Origin: Tetradesmus obliquus
Lineage: Eukaryota > Chlorophyta > Chlorophyceae > Sphaeropleales > Scenedesmaceae
DNA length: 64,000 bases
NCBI GenBank assembly: GCA_030272155.1
Contig: CP126196.1
Coordinates: 2,542,001-2,606,000, forward strand
Direction of reading: 5' to 3'
How positions within the stretch are numbered: the stretch's first letter is position 1; every line of letters starts with the position of its first letter. Below the pieces are notes generated by a model. That model was not told the DNA's origin. It did no database searches and was given only the letters and a program-made list of their open reading frames with translations. Shown in pieces: positions 10,601 through 23,260 of the stretch. The position numbers and the translations under genes are program-made.

Positions 10601-13600
10601 GGCAATGATCAAGGCAGTGCACCGTATGCAGCTTGTGCTGGACTACCCGCGGCAGCTGGCAGCAGCAGCTGACATGTCCGGGCTATGGCTGAGCAAGGCG
10701 TGCAGCAGCTTCTTTGCTGCTGAGCAGGATCAGGTGCAGCAGCTGAAGTCGCCGTCAGCAGCAGGCCTGGCTGCAGTAATGGCAGCAGAGCAGCCGCAGC
10801 AGGAGGGGGTTGAGGGGACGAGGCTCTACAACCTCTTGTTTGATGATGAGCAGTCTGAGGGGTCCCTGAGGTCAGGATCTCAGAGCAGCGCAGCACAGCA
10901 TCACACCAACATGACACAGTCCCGTGCTGCATCGCCGTTTGCTGAGGCCGGTAGCTGCCAGGATGCAGCTGCAGGCTCAGCAACGGCCAAAGGCGGCACG
11001 CCAATGCTGGGCAGCTTCCCAGCAGCGCTGCTGTCGGGCTGCATGCGGCAGCTGCAGCGGCTGCCAGCAGAGCTGCCGCTGCTGGTGCTGCATCTATTCT
11101 GGGATGCGCGGGACTTGCTGCAGCGCTGCGGGCTGCTGCACAGAGGTCTGCAGCTGCTGAGGCAGCAGGAGGAGGCATGCATGTGCTGCTACGTGCAGCA
11201 CCTGGTGCCTGCCGCATATGAGCACTTTAAGGTGAGCAGCACAGTGCCTTGCCTGCTATACAATGTCAGTTTTGAAAACCTCAATGCATGCGTATTACTA
11301 TGCTTGAGCCCTGCTGATGGCCATGCGCATAAATCTGTGCAAATCAGCTACACACACAAATGAGGAGGCTGCTTCTCTAGGTTTTGAAACACTTTGTCTG
11401 GTGGCGGGTGAATTGTACTATGTTTCACTGCTTCACTTAACACATTTGCCGCTGCTGCAACCCTCCGCCACTGTTTTGCAGAGGATTGCAGCTCACCAAA
11501 CCGTGACGTCTGAAGTGCTGAACAGCTGTGGCGCTCGCAGCCTGCAGCCGGTGCAGCCCCTGTACTTTGATGCACTGCTGCGGGAGCCATGCCCTGTAGT
11601 GCTGCAAGGTGATTATGCGGCAGTCACACGCGCAGCAGAGGGCCAGCTAGCACAGCCAGGCGCCTTGTCAGGAAGCCTGCTGCCGCAGGGACTGACAGGC
11701 AAGCATGCAGGGGACGCAGTTGTCGGTGCAGCTGAGCAGCAGCAACTTGCGGCGAAGCAGCTGCAGGTGATTCAAGAGCTGCAGCATGCCCTTCTGGCGC
11801 TGCAGCAAGAGCAGGATGCAGTAGAGCATCAACTGCTAATTGAGCAGCAGCAGCAGCAGCAGCAAATCGGGGATGACCAGCAGTTGTCGCGTGGGCCGAG
11901 TCCTGGCCCTGCATATGGCGGCAAGTCCCTGCCCGTTTCCCAGGCTGCTAGTCCTGAGAAGCTGTCTGCTGCAGCAGCTGCACAGCAGAAGCGGAGGCAG
12001 GGCCAGAGGTCAAAGCGGCGCGCTGCTGCTGCCCAAGCTGCAGCAGACGATGCAGCTCCTGCAGCTGTAGCCGGGCAGACGCCGCTGATGCAGCGGCTTG
12101 AGCAGCTGAAGCTGGCAAAGCAGCTCATGCAGGCGCAGCAGCAGCAGGCCGCACAGGCGCTTGTTGAAGCAGAGAGCTGCTCCGTGCTGGATGTGCGACA
12201 ATGGCTGCTGGCTGGACTGCTGGCAAGCCTGAAGAAGGATGCTGCTGCTGTGGTAGCACGCGCAAGGTGAGCATCAGCGCAGTATCAGCAACAGACTGCT
12301 TTTGGCTAGCTGCACACTGTGTCGCTTGATGCGCGTTGCTGTGAACAGGCTATGTAGGGCTTGCAGGAAATGCAGCTTCGGGCATGTATCTGCATGTACC
12401 CTCTTTGATGAATGAACTTTGGTGCTGCTGCTTGTGCTCCCGTCCCATTGCACTGCAGGGTATCTTCCCCCAGCGCCGTTGTGGAGGTGCAGCTGCAGGC
12501 AGCCATCCTTCAGCGCACGCACCAGCTGGTGTCGCAGTATGCGCCGCTGCCTTGCAGCTGGCCGCAGCTCTGGGAGAGGGCCGATGCAGCAGATGTAGCA
12601 GACAGTGTATGTGACAGCGCCTGTGCGCAAGCCATTGCTGGCGGCGTGCTAGCCATGCTGAACACCGCAGTATATGACAGCGAGGCACGTGTGCTGCTGC
12701 CAGCAGCGGCAGATGCGGCTACTGCTGCAGCAGGCCTGCCAGCTGCGGGTGTGCTGGGAGAGGTGTCTGCTGCGCTGCGGCCGCTGGGCAGCTTCTTTGG
12801 CAGGCAGCACCTGCAGGCCCTGCTGGGCCTGGCTGGCCCTGCTGGGCAGGCACACCTGCTGGAGGGGCTGATGGACAAGCTGGATGAGGAACAGGTGCGC
12901 AGCAGCATGTTGTGTCATCTTGGCAGCATCTACGCGTTGCATAGAAGAGAGGCACACCGCAACAGCCGAAGCGGAAGCATACATGCATGTAGTTGCATAG
13001 CTTCGCTTGCGCTTGATTTGAGAGCTGCAACGTGCGCTACACAGATGCTGGTGTCAATGGTGACTCGATTGCCGTACCAGCTGAACGCTGTACATGCATA
13101 CGCTGCTTGCTGTTATGTGTTGCTTGCAGGGTTGTCTGCTCGACCAGCTGCAAGTCATGCAGCAGCAGCTGCCGCCAGCGCTGCTGCAGCTGCCGCCCGC
13201 AGAGCGCTATCACAGCGCAGGCACTGTCCTGCAGTTCTACCAGCAGCAGCTCTCCAGCGCATTGAGCGACCCTGACGGCAGCTGCTCAGCAGCGCTGGCA
13301 TGCCTGCAGCGCATCGGCAACTGCCTTGCGCTGCTGCACCTGCTGACAATGCAGCAGTCAGTGCAAGCGACGCCTGCATTCATGCAGGTAGCCCCGCTGC
13401 TGGGCATCATTGGCAGGCCTTTGTCAGATGCAGCCGCTGCAGCGGAGTGCTTTGAATATGAGGGTGCCGCAGATCCGCCAACAGTGCAGACAGCTGGAGG
13501 GTTTGCGAGCAGGTCTTGTGCTGCTGGGCTGTTGATGCCTGAGGTGGAGCAGCTGCTGCCATCAGAGAGCGCCAGGCACGCGCACGAGATGCAGGTGAGA

Positions 13601-16600
13601 TGTTGCTGCTTTTCATCCGTGAAGGTTGTTAGCTGCAATGCGGAGCGCAGAGTTATGATCTATTTGTTACCGGTGTTGATGCAGGAAGTTAGCTGCCTCT
13701 GCTGTGCACTGTCCAACTGGTGTGATGGCTGATTCAGTTCCCCTCCACTGCCAACTCACAGTAGCCGCTGTTGCTGCCATGCACTGCGCCATGCGCTGTG
13801 CCGTACGCTGCCAACAGACCCAGAAGGAGATGCAGCAGGAGCAGGCCTGGCGGCAGCTGGCAGCGCAGCATGGCCAGCCCTTTGATGAGAGCTTGCTCAA
13901 GCCTGGCGGCCAGCTGGCACGCCACCGCATCTGGCAAGCCTCTCATTTCCAGCGGCTGCTGCTGGGCCCCGATGCAGAGAAGGTGCGCGGGTCTGCGCTG
14001 CTGCTTACACAGACGGCTGAGCTGCGCGCGTGGCGTGCAGCGCAGGCGCAGGAGTGCATGGGGCCGTTCATGGAGCGGCTGCGGCGCTGGGCAGGCGTGC
14101 TGCAGCGGCAGCTGCAGGGGCTTGCTGGCGAGGCATGTGAGAGTGAGGAGGAGGCAGTGGTGCAGCTGGCAACACCTGGTGTGCAGTGCAGTGGTGATGC
14201 GGCGACAGCAGCAGCAGCTGGGCAGCAGCAGTACCTGGGCAGCCTTGCAGGAAACCTGCCAGTGGATGATGATGTGCGTGCAAGCCTTGCAGGAGAGGTG
14301 GCTGCTGGGGCAGTGGCAGGCATTGGTGTGCGTGAGAACACGCTGTATGGCGCAGCGATGACGCCGCCAGAGAGCCCCTACAAGGAGCAGCAGGAGCACA
14401 TGGCAGCGCTGAACCAGCAGCGGGATGATGATGCTGCTGACTGCTCAGCACAGGCAGATGATGCAGCGCAGCAACAGCAGCAGCGCGGTGATGAGCAGGA
14501 GGCAGCTGCATTGTCAGGTTGTGCGTCAGAGCAGCAGCAGTATCATGGCTCAGAGGCATCTTTAAGCCTTGCAGGAAGCTGCATTGCGGCCAAGCCCAGC
14601 AGCCAGTTCAGCCTTGGCGGCATTGGCTCACGGCCGCACATATCATACGATGACAGTGAAGCAATGCTCACGCCGCCAGCACTGCAGCTAGACCCTCTGT
14701 CAGCAAACACGTCTGCAACAGCACTGGGTGCAAGCAGCGCAGCAGCAGGAGGCATCACGCTCAAGGCCGGCACAGCTGCTGCTCCTGGCTTGATGACTAG
14801 CGATGAGCTACAGGCAGCTGCAGAAGCTGCTGCTGTTGCGGCTGCCTCACTGCCTAGCTCGCCTAGAGCTGGTGCTGCAGCTGCTGCAGCAGGCTCTGCT
14901 GGTATGGTCAGCATCTGGGAGGCAGCTGGCGCTGCTGCTGCGCAGCTGCCTGCCGGATCAGTGGCCCCTGCGCACGCAAAACTGGCATACAAGGCTCTGC
15001 TGGACTCCAACGCGCAGCAGCAGGATAGTGCAGCAGCAGCCGGGGGAGAACACACGTCCCAGGGTTGCCGCACATACGGGTTGGCAGAGCTGGTTGGGGA
15101 AGTTTCTGATGCGCTGTCATCTGCTCGCAGTGATGCAGGTGCTTCATCTGGCTCGCAGAGGGGTGTGAGCAGCCGGCAGGTGCTGCTGCAGGTGGCGGAG
15201 GGTCAGCAGGAGCAGCAGGCAGCTGCGGATGCCAGGGAAGCAGAGAAGGCAAAGCAGCAGCGGTCAGCAGGCATGGCAGCTGGTTCTGGCCGCAGCAGCC
15301 GCTGCCACAGCCCCAGTGGCCTGCAACGCAGCAGCTTGCCAGGTGAGCCACATGCATATTTGCGCTGCTTTGGGGACAGGAGCATCTGCATACAGATACA
15401 TACAGTCATTTGGGAGAGGTGCCACTGCAGCTTCTTGCCATGACTGTAAGGATTTAATATGCCCCTTGTTGTGTAGCACAACTCAGATCAGTGCATAAAC
15501 TATGTACGACCAGGCCAAAGGCATGTACATGTTTCTGATTGTCAACTGTGCAACGCTGTGCAGGATTTGTGTGTGCAGTGGCTGACGGACAGTGCTTGCA
15601 GATTGCATCCTGCTGTGCTTGCAGTTGCTCTTTCCTGTGCCTGCAGATCTTATGCAGCTGCTGTACGTGCACCTGAGACACATGTGCTGTGCATGCAGGC
15701 ACCCTAGAAGATGCGGCTGACAGTGAGGATGACACTGCAAGTGAAAGCGACGTTGAGCAGGAGAGCTGGAGGAGCAGCAGGCAGCGGCCACGCAGCCGCC
15801 TTGCTCATCGCTCCTCAGGCGGCGCACCAACAGATGCAGCTGTTGCAGCTGCTGTTGCGACTGCTGGCGACTGCATTACAGCAGAGGCTGCAGCAGCCGC
15901 TCCAGCCAGCAGCAGCGCCAGTCCTGGCCGTGTTGCGGTCCCAAGGCTGGGACTGGAAGCGCTGAGCCCTGCCAAACCACCAGCAGGTGACAATGTGGCT
16001 GCTGCTGGTGCTGTCAGCAGCCGGATCAGCAGCGGCCGCGCAGCTGACGGCCCTGGGGGTGCAACTGTAGCTGGCAGCAGCAGGACTGCATCTTCTAGGG
16101 CCACCGGCAGCAACCGCTCACAGTTCAGCGGCGCATCCAGCTGCCCAACCAGCAGCAGGCGGCATGGCGAGGAGCCCAACCAGCAGCAGCAGCAGCAGCA
16201 GGCTGGCAGCAGCAGCAGTGAAGCAGACGAGGCCAGCAAGACAGGCAGGGCAGAGGTTGAAGCAGACGGCAGCTACCCGGCGCCGAATGTGAATGATCTG
16301 CTGTTTGAGTCCACGTGCTGCGAGCTGGTGCGGGTGAAGGATGAGAATGATGTGCTGCGCAGCGAGCTGGAGATGCTGAAAAACCAGCTGCAGAACAGGG
16401 ACACTAGCTTGGCGCTGCTGAGCGGGTGAGCTGCACGAGTGATGGAGTTGCAGGGCCAAGCTGCTGGCTGCTGAGGTTGTGTGAGGCTTTGTGCAGCAGC
16501 TGCTGGTATTAGCGCTGACGATGTTAGCTCAGTCGTGATGCAGTGCACTGTACATGGCTGTTGTCGCACCAAATTCACCTGCAACACATCAGATAGTCGC

Positions 16601-19600
16601 AGCTTATACGTGTTTTAACATTGTCCTTCTCTTGCTGCTGCTGCTGCTTCTGCTGCTGCTGCTGCTGCAACAGGAACCTGTTCACGCCCAGGCCATCAGA
16701 GAGGGGCAGCACTGAGCAGCGGCCGCCAACAGTGCCAGAAGAAGGCATGCTGTCAGCCAGATCACGCACTATCACCCCGCGTGGCACGCAGCTGAGCAGT
16801 GAGGCAGCTGCCGGCCAGGCCCCTGCTGTGGCTGTGGCTGCTGCTGGCAGCAGTACAGCCGATCAGCAGCGTGTTGAGTCAGCGGACGGCTCCGCAGATG
16901 TGACAGTCTCGTCAGGCGGCGGTACTGAAGCAGCAAAAGTTCCAGAGGTGCCTGTTGCGTGTGCCTCGGCAGCAGCAGCAGCATCACCTGGCACGGCAGG
17001 CGCAGCGGCCGCAATGCTGCAGCCGCGCGGCTTGGGCCTGTCTGCTGGCCTGATCAAGGGGCCTGCTGGCCTGGGCCTGTCTCCAGAGCCCTCTGACTTG
17101 AGGATCGAGTCATCAAAGGTGTGTGAAGGGGGTTTGAAGGCCGTTACTGCCGCACTTGATTGCGGACGTGTGAGAGCTGGCAGAGAACTGCACATGTGAT
17201 CCTGTTACACATGGCAACGCCTGCAACTAGGCGTGATCTGGCAGCGACTGGTCACAAGCACCATCGGCGTGCCTGCTTGATGCAGACAGATAAATGTCTG
17301 TCTTGTGCTGCTGCTGGCATCCTTTTGCTGCAGATCTCAATGCGCGCACAGCAGCCATCACCTCTGCCGCCTACACTGAGCACATGCGGTGACGAAGAGG
17401 ACAGTGACAGCAGCAGCGATGACGGCAGCAGCATGGCAGATGATGGCAGCAACGAAGACATGGCTGGCGGCTTGCCGGCAACCCGCAAGCTTAAGCTGCC
17501 AGCAGCAGTAAACACAGCACGCAACAGCAGCAGCGGCAGCAGTCATGCTGCACAGCTTGCAGTGGCAATGAGTGCCCTCAAGTTTGCGTTGCTGCTGGGT
17601 GTCGCACAGGGGCAGGCTGGAGGCAGTGCAGCGGTAGCTGCCACTGGCGGTGACAGCAGCAGTGTCACTGGGCAGGCAACTGCTGCTGCTACTCCGCAGG
17701 CGTCACCACTGAAGCGGCTGGTGAGAGCTGCCTCTGTGACTGCAGCCAGCGGTGCTGACGCTGCAACTGCAGGGGAGCAGCCGACCAGGGCAGGCAGCAT
17801 TGCTGCAGCAGTTGCAGGCGAACACGCAACGGCAGCAGGCAGCAGTATGCAAGCAGATGTGGCTGACAGTTTGCAGGCGCCGGCAGCAGCAGCGCGCTGC
17901 GGGCGCACAGCGCCTCTGCAGCACCCTGCAGGCAGTGGGTGCATTGCAGGTGGCGGCTATGGAGATGGGCCGCTGCTGGCCAGTGCTGTGCTGCTGCAGC
18001 TAGCAGGCCAGGCTCGTAAGCATGCCCTGCTGGATGCCACTAGCCGCATTGCACATTGGGTGGAGTATGATGCAGTGAAAGTGAGCGGCGCTGCTGGCGC
18101 TGACAGCACAGCAGAAGCAGGAGCAGCATCTGGCGGAGGTGCTGCAGCTGGCGCGGCTGGAGACGGCAGCGGCGCTGCTACGCCGCAGCTGCCGGGCGGC
18201 TTGCAGACTCCAGGTGGCATTTCTGCATCAGCAGCAAGCAGCATTGCGCTGCCAAAGCCACGCAGCAAGAAGCGGCAGGAGGAGGAAGCAGAGGAAGAGG
18301 CGCAGATGCGCAAGCAGCAGGCGGTGGAGCAGCTGTTGTTGCAGCGGCTGGCAGCAGCAGCGCGGCAGGCTGATCGCGTTGCGAAAGATGGCGCGAGTCT
18401 GGCGGAACGCTTTGCGCCAGTTGCGCCTGCACACAACCAGCATGTGCAAGTCAAGGTGCACCGCGTGGATAAGGCAGCGCTGCTAGCGCAGCGGGAGGCA
18501 TCAGCAGCAGGCGCTAACCCTAACGTCAATGCGCCTAATGCAGCTGCAGCAGAGCTGGGTAGGAGCAGCCGCTTCAGCAGCATGGCAGGAGCAGGGGCCT
18601 CTGCAGGCTTCTCGCAGCCAGGCACGCCACCTGCACAGGAGTATGCAGTGCTGGCGGTGCCTGTGCAGCAGGAGCTGCTGCAGTTTGCACCACATGTGCG
18701 CCCCTGGGCGGGCTTGACTCCCAGCCACTGGCCTATCCAAAGTCATCCGTCGCTGCCGATGCAGCGGCCGCGGCCGCTGCTGCTGCCAGCAGCAGGCGGC
18801 AAAGCAGGCGCAGCGAGGGCCGGTGTTGCTGCTGGCGCTGGCGGCGTTGTGGGGCCTGCGGGGCGGCTGCTGCCGGGTGTGGGTGTTGGTGCGAATGCTG
18901 GGCTGGTGGCAGCTGCGCGTGCTGTGCATGCGAGGGAGGCACTGCTGGCGACGATGCCACGCACAGCTGTGTACAGTTTCAGGTGAGATGCAGGGGAGAT
19001 GCGTGTGGCGTAAATCAGCACAGCTGCTGATCTGTGACATGCTGTGCTTCCGTGACCAAGGCCTGACGCACGGGGTGTAGTGGTGCTCTTTGGTGCTCAT
19101 TTTTGGAAAGCGCCCAACAGATGGACCTCGTTGGAAATGACAACGCTGCTTTGTCTTGTTGCTTTGTGCTCCAATTGCTTTGTGGTGTGCGCATGACGTC
19201 TACCCTCGCCCACCAAGAAGTTTACACTGCTGCGTTTGCGCTGCTGTGTTGTTGCTGCCTTGCAGCGTCATGTCTGACCACAACCGCAGCGGGCGCATGG
19301 ATGACGGCTACAGCAAGGCACCCAGCACTGCTGACCTGGACAACCTGGAGGTGGGTGATCTGAGTTTGCGGAACACCTGGTTGAAGCTTGCTTGCTTGCT
19401 TTTGGTTCCGCAGCAGTGCTGCAGCACCACACATCAGCGCCTCTTGTTGATTGGAGCACATCGAGGCTTGCAGCAGCGTCGCACTTGCTGCATTGCTGCC
19501 GGCGGCACTGCGCCACTGCCATTGGCCTTCTGCTGGCATGCGCCACAAGAGCTATGCCTTGCCGCACCTCAACACAACCCACTGCGCTGTTTTGTGCACA

Positions 19601-20214
19601 GGACATCTCGCCGCGCAAGGCTGGGCGGCACACCAGCGCAGCGGCTGCAGCTGCTGCTGCGCGACTGGGAGGCATGGGCGCTGCAGGCGTGGCAGATCAG
19701 TCGGGTGAGTGGAAGTCATGGGGATAAGCAGCAGCATACAGCTGAGTGGGAGCACCTGATGAGGCTGGGCAGATGCTTGTGTTGTGGCCTTTGCAGGGTC
19801 AGCCTGTGTAGCTACAGCGGCAGTGCTCACTGTCATAGTTCGGACCCTCAAACTGCATGTGGCAGCAGCAGCACCTAGAGGATCTGCTAGCAGTGGCTGC
19901 TTCGCAACCCTGCCTGTGTTACGCTGCATGTCCATGTTTGAAGCTGAGCTGCTGCCTGCGAGGCTGCGTGGTGCTGACCTGCATGTCGCTGTGGGTGCTG
20001 CCGCTGACACACTCCACGCTTGTTTGTGTTACACGCTGGAATCACGGCCAACTTCGAGCCAGTAACAGTCCACTATGCACCTTTGTGTCTGCCTGCAGGG
20101 GGCTACAGTGCCAGCGAGGCATCGTCACCCAGCAAGTCTCCCACCCGCTCACCCAGCAAGCGGCAGCAGGCTGTAGCGCATGCGGGAGGGCTACTTGCCA
20201 GTCTAGTAGGCTAG
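4644..20214 (+). CDS. CYFIP/SRA1/PIR121 family, WAVE/SCAR complex subunit, greatly enlarged
   Basis: In other eukaryotes this protein is the Rac-binding subunit of the WAVE complex, which activates Arp2/3 actin nucleation. Exons that join in phase: about 4644-4790, 4874-4930, 5178-5305, 5592-5724, 5894-6205, 6395-6597, 6812-7001, 7244-7419, 7640-9789, 10003-10101, 10378-11231, 11482-12266, 12459-12894, 13130-13594, 13818-15342, 15699-16425, 16674-17118, 17334-18982, 19266-19350, 19602-19704, 20099-20214. Collinear matches to plant and animal members: LLEQLHLLDVL, LEQQLQAVPG, VVPGYADMHVSL, LLELDAWRLS, VVPFMDVLGATKGL, QLRVLLEQLMHEI, LQPVQPLYFDALLR, LRPLGSFFGRQHLQALLGL with VLQFYQQQL, and weakly LLASAVLLQLAGQARK near the C terminus. 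From 4874 on there are about 3,545 codons against roughly 1,250-1,300 usual. The excess is Ala/Gln/Ser-rich, mainly in 7640-9789, 13818-15342 and 15699-18982. The start codon and first exon are unresolved. Two adjacent genes cannot be excluded, but every junction keeps phase. Confidence 0.83.
7960..9789 (+). repeat. Ala-rich low-complexity insert in the CYFIP gene
   Basis: After the conserved block ending near SIYASMQGQLVEL, one exon carries about 600 residues dominated by Ala, Ser, Gln and Glu, encoded by GCA/GCT/CAG triplets, with scattered basic Ser-rich patches such as RRFHFFKFRSIL. The insert sits between conserved CYFIP blocks, so it should be a loop or extension and not a separate domain. 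Similar insertions recur at 14400-15340, 15760-16250 and 17340-18600. Confidence 0.8.
16270..16425 (+). other. Predicted coiled coil in the CYFIP gene
   Basis: The exon end encodes a heptad-like stretch (ELVRVKDENDVLRSELEM and following residues). It lies inside the enlarged C-terminal half and is not a standard CYFIP element, so it may be a lineage-specific interaction segment. Confidence 0.5.
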
Positions 20215-21983
20215 GCTAGGGTGGGCTGTGGTAGATCAGTGGTACTTTGACTGAGCTATATAGCTAGCGCAGTGATGCAGTGGTAGTGCGCGGTTTCTAA
20301 GGTGTTGGTGTGCATCACTTGGTGGGCTGCTAGCAGGGCAAGCGCTCGCAGGCTGCGGACATGTGTGTGCTGCATGTCCCAGAATGTGATGCTCCCCGTC
20401 TGCACTGCAGGACAGGAACAGCAGTAGTAATCTGTTTCTGTGGTCTGAGGAGGTGACCTACTATTGATCCACATACTGTTGTTGCATCATGGTGGCTGGA
20501 ACCTCCAGCAGTTCGCCTGGAAGGATTGTTATGCTTGGTGGGGCGCGGGGCCGATGGCGTTGGTGCAGCACCACCCGCCCAACGTTGGCAGCGCGGCTTG
20601 CCTTGACAGTTCTGATGTTCACTTCCTTGGAAGCTAACACGGTGCCGATGGGCGTAAGCAGGCTGTGAAGCACCCGCCGGCCACGGAAAGAACTCGCACT
20701 GTGCATTGTGCGACACAACCTTAGCAAAGGCTTGTCATTGATGAAATCCGTGATTCTAAGTCTCAGCAAGCGGAGGAAGCCGTATATAGACCGGGTGCAA
20801 TCGTAACCGGAAAGTCTAACGGACTCATGTTACCGTTACACGAAGTTGGACCGCCAGCCTATAGTAACCAACGGAATAAAAGCTTTAACCATATCAGTTG
20901 AGCTTTAATTTTACCTCCATTCTTCGGCAAAAGTCCTACACTAGGCCAGCCAGGGCGGCTTGGCGATGCCGACACACAGCAGAAGCGGCTTCGTCGCAAC
21001 ACACCTCGGCACCACGAGCAGCCGGCATGCACTCCACACAGCAGCATCAACGCACACACGCCTAAACATAACCTGCAGCACACCGTAACTTATAAATTAC
21101 ATCGCATGCAGGTTACACCGGGCACACCCTCTCATATTAAGTAAGCTATGGCTTGATGGGTAACACGATGATGATGATGGTGGGCTGCATATCGCAATCT
21201 GATTGAGCCAGCGCAGTGACACTGCCAGTCCAAGGGTAGCATGGGCGCAACAAGCCACACTGATCAGACTGATAGTGTAAATGATGACGACGATGGTCGA
21301 ACTTTTGAGCGCACGCCAACGCTTTTGTCAGCATCAACTTTGGCACCTTGACCCGGAGATCATGGCTGCTCGGTACTGTCCTGCAACCTGCACCGAGAAG
21401 TTAGCACTGCTCTGATGCATCGCAAAGCTGGATGAGGCGTACGAAATAGTACATTTTGCCTGGCAAGTGTAAGGTGCTTGCTGGTGTACAAGAGTCCTTC
21501 GTTGTGTGTGATGTGTCCACAAGAAGCGCAACTCCACGTGTGACAGACACTGACATTCGCGATGATTCGGCGTATGCAAGATCAGTTGAAATGCAATCAT
21601 AATTAGCTTAAGCCTCAGTTAAGCACGTCGTCAGCCAGTACTTCCGCATCGGCGCCAACATCTGCGCACGTTCGGCTCTCCTTCATCCAAGGCTGAGCCT
21701 GCACTTGAACCTGATAATAGTGTTTTATACGTTGGTTACGTCTGTTATAGCACTGAACTGGCACTTGTGCAGCGGAACCTGGAGCATGCAGTACGTGCCG
21801 GTCACGGCAAGGGGAGGTGCGCAGCTGGGCTGGACAGCTCGTTGACGCGCTCAGCAGTGCTTATCCCTCAAATAAGACGCTGCTGTCTGGCTGGCGCGTA
21901 TGCTGCAGGGTGTTAACATGCGCTGATTGCTGCTGAGCCACCTCACCCGCAAGAAGCAAAAAGATCCACCTGCGCCAGCAGCC
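20215..21983. other. Intergenic region between the CYFIP and SET-ARM genes
   Basis: The sequence is less CAG-rich than the flanking genes. The only candidate is a minus-strand frame, listed separately. The last part, before 21984, should hold the promoter and 5' UTR of the SET-ARM gene; no clear TATA box was picked out. Confidence 0.5.
20461..20706 (-). CDS. Possible small protein of about 81 residues, unrecognised
   Basis: An ATG at 20706 (complement) opens a frame beginning MHSASSFRGRR and containing TPIGTVLASKEVNIRTVKAS, ending at 20461. It is basic in its first half and could be organelle-targeted, but I recognise no family. The composition differs from surrounding triplet-rich sequence, which is the only argument for it. 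It could equally be a chance frame. Confidence 0.2.
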   Translation of the reverse strand: MHSASSFRGRRVLHSLLTPIGTVLASKEVNIRTVKASRAANVGRVVLHQRHRPRAPPSITILPGELLEVPATMMQQQYVDQ

Positions 21984-23210
21984 ATGGCGTCCCACCTGAG
22001 CCGGCATCTGCGAAAGATGACGAAGCAGGTGCCCAGCTACGCCTGCCATCGAGTGGGTGCCTCCGAATCCATCACAGTGCAGCTCAACCCCTGCACCCCG
22101 CGCATGTACACACCCACACCTCAGTGCACAGCACTGCTCAACTCCCTCAGCGACTGCACACTATCACAACTGGAAGCCCAGTTCGAAGCCTTTGCAGCGC
22201 GCATGGGCAGCAGCGGCCTCAGCCAGCACTTTTCAACACTGGAAGACTTCCTGAGCGCTGTGCCGCAGCTGCAGCAGCGTCAAACAGCAGCACCAGCAGC
22301 AGCAGCAGCAGCGGACCCCTGGCCAGCTCAAGTTACTGTGGAGCCGGTTCCAGAGCGTCACAGGGGCTACAGCAGCCTTGCAGCAGCACTGCAGATGCCG
22401 CAGCTGACATGCGTGCGCGCAGCTACATCTTTCAATGCGGGCGATGCCATAGGCCCGTACTACAGCCTCGTCATGCCCACAGACATGCACAGTGTCCTGT
22501 ACCTGGCAGCAGATGATGCGAAGCTCTCAAAACAGCAAGTTTGTGTGGAGCTCGGCACGCAGCGCATCACTTTTGATGCCAGCTGCTGCGTGGAAGGCAG
22601 GCACAACAAGCTGGCAAGCCTGCTGGATTATCGCTGCATCACGCCGGCTGGCGTGCACAATGCAAAGAGGGACGTGGCAGGCGGCGCGAATGCGGCATTC
22701 TTGAGCTATGTTGACAGGGTGGGGCGGCCCTGGCTGTTTGTGGTGGCGCTCAGGAGCATTGCAGAGGGAGAGGTGCGGCTTGCGGCTTGCGGGTGGCGCT
22801 TGCTTTTGACTGAACTCAAGCGGCATGCTGATTGCTTCGCATGAAGCTGAGCAGGATGACGTGTTGCCTGCCCAGTGCATTAGTGCAGCTGTGGTCCCAT
22901 TATTAATCATTTGCAGCTTGCTGCTTTGCTTATGTCGGCATGCGCTGCTTGATGCTTTGGGTGTGATGACCTTGCATCATCCGCTGATAACGATTTGACG
23001 CAAGGCTAGCATGTTCATACCTTTCATGCTGAGACCTCAACCCTGCACAGAAAAGCTCATCTCTGTACAGAGCAGCAAACGTGCTGCTGCCCGCCGTTGT
23101 TCACGTCCTGCAGAAGGTGTGCCTGGAGTACTGCAAGAGATATGAGCCCATGGGCAACAAACCTTGAACCTCGCACAAATCAAGCGTGTTCAAACCCCAA
23201 ACCAGCCTGG

Positions 23211-23260
<50 letters not shown>

